A stretch of DNA of 64,000 bases from positions 760,087 through 824,086 of the forward strand of contig CAJYAG010000002.1 of assembly GCA_913065125.1 (NCBI GenBank). The letters run 5' to 3'. The notes beneath the pieces are model-generated. The model did no database searches, was not told where the DNA came from, and saw nothing but the letters and a program-made list of their open reading frames with translations. Below are positions 1 through 8,029 of the stretch, piece after piece. Origin of the DNA: an uncultured Flavobacteriaceae bacterium (GTDB lineage: Bacteria; Bacteroidota; Bacteroidia; Flavobacteriales; Flavobacteriaceae). Position 1 is the first letter of the stretch. Every line of letters begins with the position of its first letter. The position numbers and the translations under genes are program-made.

Positions 1-33
1 AGCACCAATAATTAATATATCTGTTGTAATCAT
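1..33 (-). CDS. NAD(P)/FAD-dependent oxidoreductase, N-terminal fragment cut by window edge
   Basis: Only the first 11 codons are inside the window: an ATG at 33-31 read leftward, giving MITTDILIIGA. The pattern TDILIIGA is the first beta strand of a dinucleotide-binding Rossmann fold, and continues in known proteins to GxGxxG. It follows the NifU-like gene on the same strand with a 62-base gap, so it may be the last gene of an mrp-nifU-oxidoreductase unit. A thioredoxin-reductase-like or ferredoxin-NADP reductase is the most likely family, but 11 residues cannot settle this. Confidence 0.5.
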   Translation of the reverse strand, partial: MITTDILIIGA

Positions 34-95
34 TTCTTTAAAAAAATCGTGTAAAAATAATGCTTGTAAAAACTCTAAAAGCTGATTTTTATCAG

Positions 96-332
96 TTAGC
101 TTACATTCACTACTTCTAGTATTTGTGGAGCATATTTTTTGATGGTTGCTTCAACACCATTTTTCAACGTCATTTGATTGACCGAACAGCCATTACAAGC
201 GCCTTCTAATTGCACTTTTACAATTGAATTTTCGATAGATAATAATTTTATATTTCCGCCATCACTTAATAAAAAAGGGCGAATTTCTTCTAGAGCTTTC
301 TCCACATTTGTAAGCGTTTCTTGTGCTGTCAT
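96..332 (-). CDS. NifU C-terminal domain-like iron-sulfur scaffold protein
   Basis: A 78-residue protein made only of the NifU C-terminal (NFU) domain, which carries iron-sulfur clusters between assembly machinery and client proteins in the cytoplasm. The diagnostic stretch GACNGCSVNQMTLKNG near residues 44-59 holds the C-x-x-C pair that ligates a cluster shared between two subunits. The length matches stand-alone NFU proteins. It starts 6 bases after the stop of the Mrp ATPase gene, so the two are almost certainly co-transcribed and co-operate in cluster trafficking. Confidence 0.9.
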   Translation of the reverse strand: MTAQETLTNVEKALEEIRPFLLSDGGNIKLLSIENSIVKVQLEGACNGCSVNQMTLKNGVEATIKKYAPQILEVVNVS

Positions 333-338
333 AATTTT

Positions 339-1469
339 TTATTTTGTGCTACAACCACTCATCGTTGTAATTCTTACAACTTCTGTTGGTGGTAAATTTT
401 CATTTCGTTTTACTAATTGAGATAGCATTTCTTTAGTAGTGTCAGAAAAAGCTTTTTCTAATGGTGTGTTTGTTTGCAATGCAACTGGATGACCAACATC
501 ACCAGATTCTCGAATACTTTGTACCAAAGGAATTTCTCCTAAAAATTGTGTGTTAATATCTTCAGCTAAGTTTTTTGCTCCGCCATTTCCAAAAATATAA
601 TATTTATTATTTGGTAATTCATCTGGAGTAAAATACGCCATGTTTTCTATGATTCCTAATACAGGAACATTGATGCTTTCTTGTTGAAACATCGCCACTC
701 CTTTTTTAGCATCAGCTAAAGCGATATTTTGCGGCGTACTTACAATTATCGCCCCATTTATTGGCAATGCTTGTACGATTGATAAATGTACATCTCCGGT
801 TCCTGGAGGTAAATCAATCAATAAGAAATCTAATTCTCCCCAATCTGCATCAAAAATTAATTGATTTAGTGCTTTTGAAGCCATTGGCCCACGCCAAATT
901 ACTGCTTGATCTGGATTTGTAAAAAATCCTAAAGACAATAATTTTACGCCATAATTTTCTACCGGTTTCATTTTAGAACGACCATTTACGTTTACTGAAA
1001 GTGGTTTTTCTTTTTCAACATCAAACATTAAGTGCATTGATGGGCCATAAACATCAGCGTCTAAAACACCCACGCTAAATCCCATTTTTACTAATGTAAT
1101 TGCAGTATTTGCGGTTATGGTTGATTTTCCAACACCCCCTTTTCCGGAAGCAACAGCAATAATGTTTTTAATATTCGGAATTTCTTTTCCTTTGATTTGA
1201 TTTGGATTTTCTTTCTTAGGAACTACTGCTTTTACGGTTACTTTTACAACAATATCTTTGCTAACTTTTGAGCGTAACACGTTTATAATTTCGCTTTCTA
1301 CTCTTTTTTTAGCTTGTAAAGACGGATTGCTGATTGTTACATCAACAAGTACTTCGTTTCCGAAAGTTACAACATTTGTAATGTTTTCATTTTCAACTAA
1401 ACTTTTTCCTTCTCCGGGTGCTGTTATTGTTTCTAATACCTTGTATATATCTTGCTTTTTAAAGCTCAT
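339..1469 (-). CDS. mrp: Mrp/ApbC-family P-loop ATPase (iron-sulfur carrier)
   Basis: This 376-residue protein has an N-terminal MIP18/DUF59-type domain (about residues 1-80) and a ParA/MinD-like ATPase domain. The deviant Walker A motif GKGGVGKST lies at 109-117, DADVYGPS near 137, and DLPPGTGD at 219-226. The family binds and hands over 4Fe-4S clusters. Unusually, where typical Mrp proteins have a CxxC after the ENM-YF motif, this one reads TPDEL (281-285), and the only cysteine in the protein is residue 373, four from the end. Cluster binding through the standard pair is therefore not possible. It is the first gene of a unit with the NFU protein. Confidence 0.92.
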   Translation of the reverse strand: MSFKKQDIYKVLETITAPGEGKSLVENENITNVVTFGNEVLVDVTISNPSLQAKKRVESEIINVLRSKVSKDIVVKVTVKAVVPKKENPNQIKGKEIPNIKNIIAVASGKGGVGKSTITANTAITLVKMGFSVGVLDADVYGPSMHLMFDVEKEKPLSVNVNGRSKMKPVENYGVKLLSLGFFTNPDQAVIWRGPMASKALNQLIFDADWGELDFLLIDLPPGTGDVHLSIVQALPINGAIIVSTPQNIALADAKKGVAMFQQESINVPVLGIIENMAYFTPDELPNNKYYIFGNGGAKNLAEDINTQFLGEIPLVQSIRESGDVGHPVALQTNTPLEKAFSDTTKEMLSQLVKRNENLPPTEVVRITTMSGCSTK

Positions 1470-1502
1470 TTTGAAATATTAATTAGGATTAATTCTAAAC
1501 TA

Positions 1503-1510
1503 CAAATATA
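1503..1510 (-). promoter_or_regulatory. Bacteroidota -7 box upstream of mrp
   Basis: Read on the minus strand the bases are TATATTTG, a perfect match to the TAnnTTTG consensus of Bacteroidota housekeeping promoters. It lies 33 bases before the mrp ATG. No clear TTG at -33 is seen. Confidence 0.5.
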
Positions 1511-1606
1511 GTGTTTAGAGTTCAGATAATAAAGAAGTTGTAATGTGTTTATTGATGAAGGAATCAAAGAAATTTATTTGTAAGTATTTCCTGATTTTTT
1601 AAAGAA

Positions 1607-1951
1607 TTAGGAAATAGTGGTTAACTCCTCATTTGGGTTCCAAAACACTTTTGTAAACTCTTGAATTTGATTGTCAACAACAACAATTCCTTCGTTTTCT
1701 AGTAATTGTTGCATTAAGTTTGTGCCATCAAAATGATGTTTTCCGGTCAACAATCCTTTTCGGTTTACTACTCGATGTGCTGGAACTTCTTCCTTCTGAT
1801 TGTGGGCATTGTTCATTGCCCAGCCAACCATCCTTGCAGATCTTGCTGCGCCTAAATAGGTTGCAATTGCTCCGTAACTTGTAACTCTTCCGTACGGAAT
1901 TAACCGAGCGGTTTTATATACTTTTTCAAAAAAATTATCTGTTTTGTTCAC
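1607..1951 (-). CDS. Alkyltransferase-like (ATL) DNA-binding protein of the MGMT family
   Basis: A 114-residue protein matching the DNA-binding domain of O6-alkylguanine-DNA alkyltransferases. The active-site motif PCHRV reads PAHRV (57-61), so the alkyl-accepting cysteine is alanine. This is the hallmark of ATL proteins, which flip and hold alkylated guanine and pass it to nucleotide excision repair instead of repairing it. The helix-turn-helix region with RVTSYGAIA (22-30) is intact. The start is GTG at 1951; the frame meets a stop at 1970-1972 with no ATG between. A true alkyltransferase with the cysteine is encoded at 29229. Confidence 0.88.
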   Translation of the reverse strand: MNKTDNFFEKVYKTARLIPYGRVTSYGAIATYLGAARSARMVGWAMNNAHNQKEEVPAHRVVNRKGLLTGKHHFDGTNLMQQLLENEGIVVVDNQIQEFTKVFWNPNEELTTIS

Positions 1952-2016
1952 ACCGTGAAGATAGGAATTTCAATCAAATAAATTGAATCTACTTAATACT
2001 GTGCTAACGACTAGAA

Positions 2017-2691
2017 TTATGAATAATTAATTCTAAATTGAATAAAAGTGATTGGTTTTCCTTTTTCTAAATATTGTTTTTCGTAAAAGGTTTGTGTGCC
2101 AATTACTTCTTCTGGAGAATACGTGTTTTTATACACATCGTGATTTGCATGTAAAATTTCATGCCCTTCGCCATGTAATAAACCTAAGGTATAGCCGTGC
2201 ATAAACTCGCTATCGGTTTTTAAATTTACCACGCCATTTTCTTTTAAAATATGATGGTATTTTTTTAAAAAGGCTGAGTTTGTTAAACGGTGTTTTGTAC
2301 GTTTGTATTTAATCTGTGGATCTGGAAAAGTAATCCAAATTTCATCAACTTCATTTTCTGCAAATAGTTCGTTTATCAATTCTATTTGCGTTCTAATAAA
2401 ACCAACATTGGTTAAATTTTCTTCTAATGCAGTTTTTGCGCCACGCCAAAAACGCGCACCTTTAATATCAATTCCGATAAAATTTTTAGTTGCATCTTTC
2501 TGTGCTAAAGCAATTGTATATTCTCCTTTACCACAACCAAGTTCTAAAACAATAGGATTATCGTTTTTAAAAAATGTATTCCATTTGCCTTTTAGAGAAA
2601 AACCATTTAAGATTTCTTCTCTTTTTGGCTGAACAACATTAGAGAACGTTTCATTTTCATGAAAACGTTTTAGTTTGTTTTTGCTTCCCAA
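2017..2691 (-). CDS. trmB: tRNA (guanine-46-N7)-methyltransferase
   Basis: A 224-residue Rossmann-fold methyltransferase that makes m7G46 in the variable loop of tRNAs using S-adenosylmethionine. Motif I reads LELGCGKGEYTIAL near residues 49-62, followed by IDIKGARFWRGAKTA, and the family signature WITFPDPQIKYKRTKHR near 119-135. Length is normal for the bacterial enzyme. It lies 9 bases after the small membrane protein gene on the same strand, suggesting joint transcription. Confidence 0.95.
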   Translation of the reverse strand: MGSKNKLKRFHENETFSNVVQPKREEILNGFSLKGKWNTFFKNDNPIVLELGCGKGEYTIALAQKDATKNFIGIDIKGARFWRGAKTALEENLTNVGFIRTQIELINELFAENEVDEIWITFPDPQIKYKRTKHRLTNSAFLKKYHHILKENGVVNLKTDSEFMHGYTLGLLHGEGHEILHANHDVYKNTYSPEEVIGTQTFYEKQYLEKGKPITFIQFRINYS

Positions 2692-2700
2692 AGTAACTAG

Positions 2701-2910
2701 TTATTCTTCAGAATCTTCGATTCCTTCTCTTTTAAAGCGAGCAGATTCTTTCATCCAGTATGCGAACAATACTAGTAAAACAATCATAAACAGCCAGTTT
2801 ACTACGTTCGAAACCCACCAACTTAGATCGTTTAAACGCAATGCTTCAAAAGGAGCAAAAGCCCAATTAAAAAAATCACCAATTAATCTAAAAATATTGC
2901 TTGCTATCAT
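2701..2910 (-). CDS. DUF6341-type small membrane protein
   Basis: A 69-residue protein with one strong membrane segment around residues 33-52 (VVNWLFMIVLLVLFAYWM), an aromatic-rich N-terminus and a charged C-terminal tail ending in acidic residues. I recognise it as the short membrane protein that commonly sits beside the DUF6427 gene and upp in Flavobacteriaceae (DUF6341). Its role is unknown. It is divergent from the DUF6427 gene, with 41 bases between the two starts. Confidence 0.75.
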   Translation of the reverse strand: MIASNIFRLIGDFFNWAFAPFEALRLNDLSWWVSNVVNWLFMIVLLVLFAYWMKESARFKREGIEDSEE

Positions 2911-2951
2911 AACTTAAGTATCTTTACATTGCAAAAATATAAAAACTAATT

Positions 2952-3878
2952 ATGTTAGCCAATTTTTTCGGCAAATCAAAACCAGTAAATTTCATCTTAA
3001 TTATAGTGCTTTTTTTAAGTTACTATATTTTAGATTTTATTGTGGCTAAAAACGTTGAGTTAAACTTAAATGATTTTTTCAGTTTTTTGTTAACTTTCCC
3101 TTTGTTTTTGGTGTTCTTCATTATGTTTAACTTTATCGTTTCTAAAAATAAATTAACAAAAGATAACTCGTATGCTTTTTTGCTTTTTGTAATTAGTTTA
3201 GGCTTTCTAGAATCTTTAATATTAGAATATTCGATTCTTATTGTTTACGTATTATTGTTTTTGTTTTTTAGAAGAGTGTATAGTTTACGAACCTTAAAGT
3301 TTGTGTTTCAGAAATTATTTGATAGCGGACTCTGGTTAGGTGTTTTATTTATATTTTCCCCATTATATAGTATCTATTTTATCTTGCTTTATGCAGCAGT
3401 TTTTTTGTTTGTTAAAATCACTATTAGAACTATTTTTATTCCGATATTGGGATTTGTAACACCCCTTTTTCTGTTTTTTACCTATCTTTTTTGGACGGAA
3501 GATCTAACAACTTTTTATCAATTATTTGATGTTGTTTTTACTATTGATTTTAGTTTTTACCAAACCAATTATTACGAATTGTTTTTATTATTATTCGCTG
3601 TTTTTACAAGTGTTTCAATAGTGTTAAGAACAGGAAAAATACTTTCAGTAAGCAATAGGTTTAAAAGAAGTTGGGTGTTGTTGTTACTCCATTTAGTAAT
3701 TGCTATCGTATTTGTTTCCTTGGTAGAAAAAAAGAACGGAGTAGAAATCATTTCATTTTTAATTCCGTCTACAATTATCATAGCAAATTGGGTGCAATCC
3801 GTTCAAAAGAAATCAATAGTAAACAGTGTTTTGGTGTTGTTTTTACTACTTTCTTTTGCAATACATTTTATAGTTTAG
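2952..3878 (+). CDS. DUF6427 polytopic membrane protein
   Basis: A 308-residue, very hydrophobic protein with about eight to ten membrane segments from residue 12 to the C-terminus, rich in Phe and Leu and with short loops. It matches the DUF6427 family, found next to upp in flavobacteria; no function is known. Its last 11 bases overlap the last bases of upp on the opposite strand, so the two genes converge without a gap and there is no room for a separate terminator. Confidence 0.75.
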   Translation: MLANFFGKSKPVNFILIIVLFLSYYILDFIVAKNVELNLNDFFSFLLTFPLFLVFFIMFNFIVSKNKLTKDNSYAFLLFVISLGFLESLILEYSILIVYVLLFLFFRRVYSLRTLKFVFQKLFDSGLWLGVLFIFSPLYSIYFILLYAAVFLFVKITIRTIFIPILGFVTPLFLFFTYLFWTEDLTTFYQLFDVVFTIDFSFYQTNYYELFLLLFAVFTSVSIVLRTGKILSVSNRFKRSWVLLLLHLVIAIVFVSLVEKKNGVEIISFLIPSTIIIANWVQSVQKKSIVNSVLVLFLLLSFAIHFIV

Positions 3879-4521
3879 ATCCAAACGACAAATCGCCAGC
3901 ATCACCTAAACCAGGAACTATATATCCTTTGTCATTTAATTCATTATCAATAGCAGCAATCCATAAATGCGTGTTTTCTGGAAAATGATTTTTGATAAAT
4001 TCAATGCCTTCTGTAGCGCCAATTACACAAACGAGATGCAATTCTTTTGGGTTTCCATATTTCTGTATAGCTTCATAAACAGAAACTAAAGATTGACCAG
4101 TTGCCAACATTGGATCGGCTAAAATCAAGGTTTTATCATCAATTGATGGAGCTGCAAAATATTCTACAACAATTTCAAATTCTGCATCGTTATTTGGGTG
4201 ATTTCTATAAGCCGATATAAACGCATTTTCTGCGTCATCAAAATAATTCAACAATCCTTGATGTAAAGGCAAACCAGCTCGTAAAATAGAACCTAAAACA
4301 ATATCGTTTGTAGGTAAAAAACTATCTTTTGTGCCTAACGGAGTGGTAATATTTTTTGATGAATACTTTAAATTTTTACTTAATTCATATCCTAAAATTT
4401 CTCCAATTCTTTCAATATTTCTTCTAAAACGAAGCGAATCTTTTTGAATAGTAACATCTCTAATTTCTGCAATAAAAGTATTTAAAATAGAATTGGTTTC
4501 TTCCAAGTAATGAAGTATCAT
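3868..4521 (-). CDS. upp: Uracil phosphoribosyltransferase
   Basis: A 217-residue cytosolic enzyme that converts uracil and PRPP to UMP in pyrimidine salvage. The PRPP-binding loop LILADPMLATGQSLV lies near residues 131-145, and the uracil-binding C-terminal motif YIVPGLGDAGDLSFG ends the protein. SILRAGLPL near 77-85 is also family-typical. It starts 19 bases after the GT9 gene stop on the same strand and converges with the DUF6427 gene by an 11-base overlap. Confidence 0.95.
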   Translation of the reverse strand: MILHYLEETNSILNTFIAEIRDVTIQKDSLRFRRNIERIGEILGYELSKNLKYSSKNITTPLGTKDSFLPTNDIVLGSILRAGLPLHQGLLNYFDDAENAFISAYRNHPNNDAEFEIVVEYFAAPSIDDKTLILADPMLATGQSLVSVYEAIQKYGNPKELHLVCVIGATEGIEFIKNHFPENTHLWIAAIDNELNDKGYIVPGLGDAGDLSFGSKL

Positions 4522-4540
4522 AAGTATTTTTTTAAGAATT

Positions 4541-5572
4541 TTAATTTAATATGGTTTCTATTTTTTTAATCACATTTTCTGGCAAAATGGTTCGCATTAC
4601 ATCTTCGTATCCGTCGCAAATTTTATTTCCATAAATAGAACACGGAATGTTCGGGTATTTCTCTAAATCTGGCAATATGCAATTTTCTTTTGGTTGATTA
4701 AAAGGTGCAAAACCTGCAAAAGGATGCGTTGCTCCCCAAAGTGTAATCGTCGGAATTTGTAACATTGCTGCAAAATGAGCATTTCCAGAATCCATTGCCA
4801 ACATGCAATCTAAATGTGCAATTGCATTTAATTCTTCACTTAAATTTAATTTGCCAGCAAGAGAAATGCAATTTGGAAATTTTTCTTCAATTTTTGATAA
4901 AAGAGCAACTTCTTTTTCTCCGCCACCAAAAAGTAAAATGGTATAATTTTTAGATAATTCAGTAATTACTTTTTCCATTAAATCTAACGGATACATTTTA
5001 GCCTCATATGCTGCAAAAGGCGCAATTCCTAACCACTTATTTTTCTTTTCTCCGATTAAATTGAGAACAGAATTTTTCAAATTCGGTTTTTCTAATTTGG
5101 TTGGACTTGAAATATCAACCGGAAAATCGAGTTTTCTAAAAACATCCGCAGAACGTTCGTGCGATGTTTTTAACTGTTTAAAAACTTTATTTGTTACTCT
5201 TGTTAAGGCTTTTTTCTCGCTTCTTCCTTTATTAATTACAGCAATTTTATTTGTAGAAAATTTAAAAAAACTACGCAAAATTTTAGAACGCAACACATTG
5301 TGTACATCCGCAATATGTGTAATGTTTAATTGCTTTAATTCTTTATATAATTTGTGCAAACCTAAAATGCCTTTGTGGGTGTTTGTTACATCAGCTGCGT
5401 AAAAATGTACATTCGGAATGTCATCAAACAACGGTTTTAAAAAAGATTTAGATAAAAACGTAATTTTAATTTCTGGGTATTGTGCAACCAAAGCTCTAAT
5501 TACAGGAATTGTCATGGCAACATCGCCCATTGCAGATAATCTGATAACTAAAATATGTGTGTTTGTTTGCAA
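4541..5572 (-). CDS. Glycosyltransferase family 9 (heptosyltransferase-like)
   Basis: A 343-residue GT-B fold protein starting with HILVIRLSAMGDVAMTIPV, the typical N-terminus of GT9 enzymes that add heptose or related sugars to the lipopolysaccharide core at the inner face of the inner membrane. The C-terminal nucleotide-sugar domain has LGIAPFAAYEAKMYP, then LFGGGEKE, LAGKLNLSE and the characteristic MLAMDSGNAHFAAML and TITLWGATHP. The acceptor sugar cannot be told from sequence. It probably heads a unit with upp. Confidence 0.88.
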   Translation of the reverse strand: MQTNTHILVIRLSAMGDVAMTIPVIRALVAQYPEIKITFLSKSFLKPLFDDIPNVHFYAADVTNTHKGILGLHKLYKELKQLNITHIADVHNVLRSKILRSFFKFSTNKIAVINKGRSEKKALTRVTNKVFKQLKTSHERSADVFRKLDFPVDISSPTKLEKPNLKNSVLNLIGEKKNKWLGIAPFAAYEAKMYPLDLMEKVITELSKNYTILLFGGGEKEVALLSKIEEKFPNCISLAGKLNLSEELNAIAHLDCMLAMDSGNAHFAAMLQIPTITLWGATHPFAGFAPFNQPKENCILPDLEKYPNIPCSIYGNKICDGYEDVMRTILPENVIKKIETILN

Positions 5573-5623
5573 ATTCTGTTGCTATAATTTCTAAAATGTA
5601 AAAATAACGAAAACAAAATAAGT

Positions 5624-5690
5624 TCTGTGGTTTTAGCTACGAATTCACAAATAAAACTAAAAATCCGTGTATTTGTGGATAAAATAAAAG
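5624..5690. repeat. Palindromic intergenic repeat (GTGAATTCGTGG-like)
   Basis: An imperfect inverted repeat with arms CACAAATA (5646-5653) and TATTTGTG (5670-5677), flanked by TTTTAGCTAC and GTGGATAAAA. It resembles an intergenic element I know from many Bacteroidota genomes (tccgtgaattcgtggcta). It lies between two divergently read genes. Confidence 0.45.
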
Positions 5691-5748
5691 TATGAATTTA
5701 CCTAGCTTATTTACATTTTTAGCAAGAATGATTCCTTAAATATTTATG

Positions 5749-5756
5749 TACCTTTG
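5749..5756 (+). promoter_or_regulatory. Bacteroidota -7 box upstream of the yicC-gmk-nadD unit
   Basis: TACCTTTG is a perfect TAnnTTTG match, 25 bases before the YicC start. It probably drives the YicC, gmk and nadD genes. A -33 TTG at the right distance is not obvious. Confidence 0.55.
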
Positions 5757-5781
5757 CTGCAATATTTTAAAAAAGCATTGA

Positions 5782-6648
5782 ATGATTCAATCTATGACTG
5801 GTTACGGGAAATCCGTATTACAATTGCCAACAAAAAAAGTGACGATAGAAATTAAAACGCTAAACAGCAAAAATTTAGATTTAAACGTTAGAATTCCGTC
5901 GTATTATAAAGAAAAAGAACTAGCAGTTAGAAAAAAATTAGCTTCTGGTTTGGTAAGAGGTAAAATAGATTTTTCTATTTATGTAGAAATGACTTCGGAT
6001 GAAACCACAACAGTCATCAATAAAAATGTAGTTTCAGATTATATTCAGCAATTAAGAAACGTGTTGTTTACAAATGATAAAGAAGATGTTGAATTGCTAA
6101 AAATGGCAGTAAGAATGCCAGATGCGTTAAAAACAGAACGCGAAGAATTAGACGAAAATGAGTGGGAATTAATCAACACAAGTATTGATGAAGCGCTCAA
6201 AGAAACAATTCAATACAGAATAGATGAAGCTGCTTCTTTAGAGGAAGATTTTAAATTACGAATTTTAAACATCAAAAAATATCTGGATGAAGTACACGCT
6301 TTAGATGAAGAACGTATCAAAAATGTAAGAGAGAAATTGCAAAAATCGATTGCAGATTTAAAAGTAGAAATCGATGAAAATCGTTTTGAACAAGAGTTGA
6401 TTTATTATCTAGAAAAATTAGATATTAATGAAGAAAAAGTTCGTTTAGGAAATCATTTAGAGTACTTTTTACAAGAGTTAGATAGCGAAGATTCTAATGG
6501 AAAAAAATTAGGATTTATCATTCAAGAAATTGGAAGAGAAATCAATACCACAGGATCTAAAGCAAATTTTGCTTCGATGCAAAAATCGGTGATTCAAATG
6601 AAAAACGAATTGGAAAAAATTAAAGAGCAAATCTTAAACGTACTTTAA
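5782..6648 (+). CDS. YicC/YloC-family endoribonuclease
   Basis: A 288-residue protein beginning MIQSMTGYGK, the signature N-terminus of the YicC family, and ending with the DUF1732 part, where EIGREINTTGSKAN precedes a final helix. Family members are metal-dependent endoribonucleases linked to small-RNA turnover and stationary-phase survival. The middle (about 150-230) is highly charged and probably coiled coil. It precedes guanylate kinase, an arrangement conserved across many bacterial phyla. Confidence 0.9.
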   Translation: MIQSMTGYGKSVLQLPTKKVTIEIKTLNSKNLDLNVRIPSYYKEKELAVRKKLASGLVRGKIDFSIYVEMTSDETTTVINKNVVSDYIQQLRNVLFTNDKEDVELLKMAVRMPDALKTEREELDENEWELINTSIDEALKETIQYRIDEAASLEEDFKLRILNIKKYLDEVHALDEERIKNVREKLQKSIADLKVEIDENRFEQELIYYLEKLDINEEKVRLGNHLEYFLQELDSEDSNGKKLGFIIQEIGREINTTGSKANFASMQKSVIQMKNELEKIKEQILNVL

Positions 6649-6662
6649 GCAAAGCTTTAAGT

Positions 6663-6731
6663 AAGCTGAACTTGTTTCAGCTTCTCATTATTAATAAAAA
6701 AAAGATGCTGAATCAGGTTCAGCACGACAAA
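6663..6731. repeat. Palindromic repeat pair, CTGAA-N5-TTCAG family
   Basis: Two short hairpins in the yicC-gmk gap: AAGCTGAA/TTCAGCTT (6663-6670 and 6676-6683, loop CTTGT) and TGCTGAA/TTCAGCA (6706-6712 and 6718-6724, loop TCAGG). Both share the core CTGAA-N5-TTCAG, also seen near 14065, 25155, 38311 and 50192. Confidence 0.75.
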
Positions 6732-6742
6732 TAATAAATTAT

Positions 6743-7327
6743 ATGTCAGATTTTGAAGGTAAATTATTTGTTTTTTCTGCACCATCAGGTTCTGGTAAAA
6801 CAACCATTGTTCGTCATTTATTAGCACAAGAAAAATTCAATTTAGAATTTTCTATTTCGGCAACCTCTAGAGAACCAAGAGGCGAAGAAGTACACGAAAA
6901 AGATTATTATTTTATGTCTCTAAAGGATTTTAAACAACATATAAAAAATGAAGATTTTTTAGAATGGGAAGAGGTCTATAGAGATAATTTTTACGGAACC
7001 TTAAAAAGTGAAGTAGAACGAATTTGGGCAAAAGGAAAACACGTAATTTTTGATATTGATGTTGCTGGTGGATTGCGAATAAAAAAGAAATTTCCAGAGA
7101 AAACTTTAGCTGTTTTTGTAAAACCACCAAGTATTGATGAGTTGAAAATACGTTTAAAAAAACGTAAAACAGAAAGCGACGATAAAATTAATATGCGAAT
7201 TGCAAAAGCATCTATAGAGTTAGCAACCGCACCTCAGTTTGATAAAATTATTAAAAACTACGATTTAGATGTTGCTTTTAAAGAAGCAGAAGATTTAATG
7301 AGTGAGTATTTAGGAATACAAGAATAA
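6743..7327 (+). CDS. gmk: Guanylate kinase
   Basis: A 194-residue nucleotide kinase that phosphorylates GMP to GDP with ATP. The P-loop FSAPSGSGKTTIVRHL lies near residues 11-26, and the GMP-binding part SISATSREPRGEEVHEKDYYF follows at about 38-58. The lid region with RLKKRKTES is present near 136. Length and motif order are normal. It follows the YicC gene after a repeat-bearing 94-base gap. Confidence 0.96.
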   Translation: MSDFEGKLFVFSAPSGSGKTTIVRHLLAQEKFNLEFSISATSREPRGEEVHEKDYYFMSLKDFKQHIKNEDFLEWEEVYRDNFYGTLKSEVERIWAKGKHVIFDIDVAGGLRIKKKFPEKTLAVFVKPPSIDELKIRLKKRKTESDDKINMRIAKASIELATAPQFDKIIKNYDLDVAFKEAEDLMSEYLGIQE

Positions 7328-7340
7328 AATAAAATTTAAT

Positions 7341-7386
7341 GTCAGGTCGAGCGGAGTCGAGATCTTTCGACTCCGCTCAAGGTGAC
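7341..7386. repeat. Palindromic repeat, GAGCGGAGTCGA family
   Basis: A near-perfect hairpin between gmk and nadD: GAGCGGAGTCGA (7349-7360) pairs with TCGACTCCGCTC (7367-7378), and outer GTCA (7341-7344) pairs with TGAC (7383-7386). The GC-rich arms stand out from the AT-rich surroundings. Related copies lie at 10403-10500 and 17565-17627. Confidence 0.8.
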
Positions 7387-7400
7387 AAATCATTTTAAAA

Positions 7401-7982
7401 ATGAATATAGGTTTATACTTTGGAACATTCAATCCAATTCATGTTGGACATTTAATTATTGCCAATCATTTGGTAGAAAATTCTGATTTAGACCAAATTT
7501 GGTTGGTGGTTACGCCACACAATCCTTTTAAGAAAAAAAGTACGTTGTTAGACAACCATCATCGGTTAGAATTGGCACATTTAGCAACAAAAGACTACGA
7601 TAAAATTAAACCAACTGATATTGAGTTTAGTTTGCCTCAGCCAAACTATACAGTACATACCTTAGCGCACATTTCAGATACATATCCGCAACATTCTTTT
7701 AGTTTGATTATGGGCGAAGACAATTTAAAAAGTTTTCATAAATGGAAAAATTATGAAATCATTTTAGAACATCATCATTTGTATGTGTATCCAAGAATCT
7801 CTGCTGGAACCGTAGAAACGCAGTTTGATAATCACCCAAAAATTCATAAAATTGATTCACCAATAATCGAAATTTCATCAACACATATTAGAAACGGAAT
7901 CAAAGAGAAAAAAAACATACAACCAATGTTAACTGAAGCTGTTTGGAAGTATATTGATGAGATGAATTTTTACAGAAAATAG
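7401..7982 (+). CDS. nadD: Nicotinate-nucleotide adenylyltransferase
   Basis: A 193-residue nucleotidyltransferase that joins nicotinate mononucleotide and ATP to deamido-NAD. The family motif FGTFNPIHVGHLIIANH (about 7-23) holds the HxGH-type catalytic site, and ISSTHIRNGI (about 158-167) is the second ATP-binding motif. It lies downstream of gmk on the same strand. Confidence 0.95.
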   Translation: MNIGLYFGTFNPIHVGHLIIANHLVENSDLDQIWLVVTPHNPFKKKSTLLDNHHRLELAHLATKDYDKIKPTDIEFSLPQPNYTVHTLAHISDTYPQHSFSLIMGEDNLKSFHKWKNYEIILEHHHLYVYPRISAGTVETQFDNHPKIHKIDSPIIEISSTHIRNGIKEKKNIQPMLTEAVWKYIDEMNFYRK

Positions 7983-8001
7983 TTTCCCTATTTTTTCGTT
8001 G

Positions 8002-8009
8002 TATATTTG
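8002..8009 (+). promoter_or_regulatory. Bacteroidota -7 box upstream of the M23 peptidase gene
   Basis: TATATTTG matches TAnnTTTG and sits in the 47-base gap after nadD, 20 bases before the GTG start. It suggests that the peptidase gene has its own promoter in addition to read-through. Confidence 0.5.
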
Positions 8010-8029
8010 TAATTCAAAGAAATAAATCT

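Noticed and set aside
96..1469. A nitrogen-fixation gene cluster suggested by the NifU-like protein
   Set aside because: Stand-alone NFU domains are general iron-sulfur carriers; no nif genes are present.
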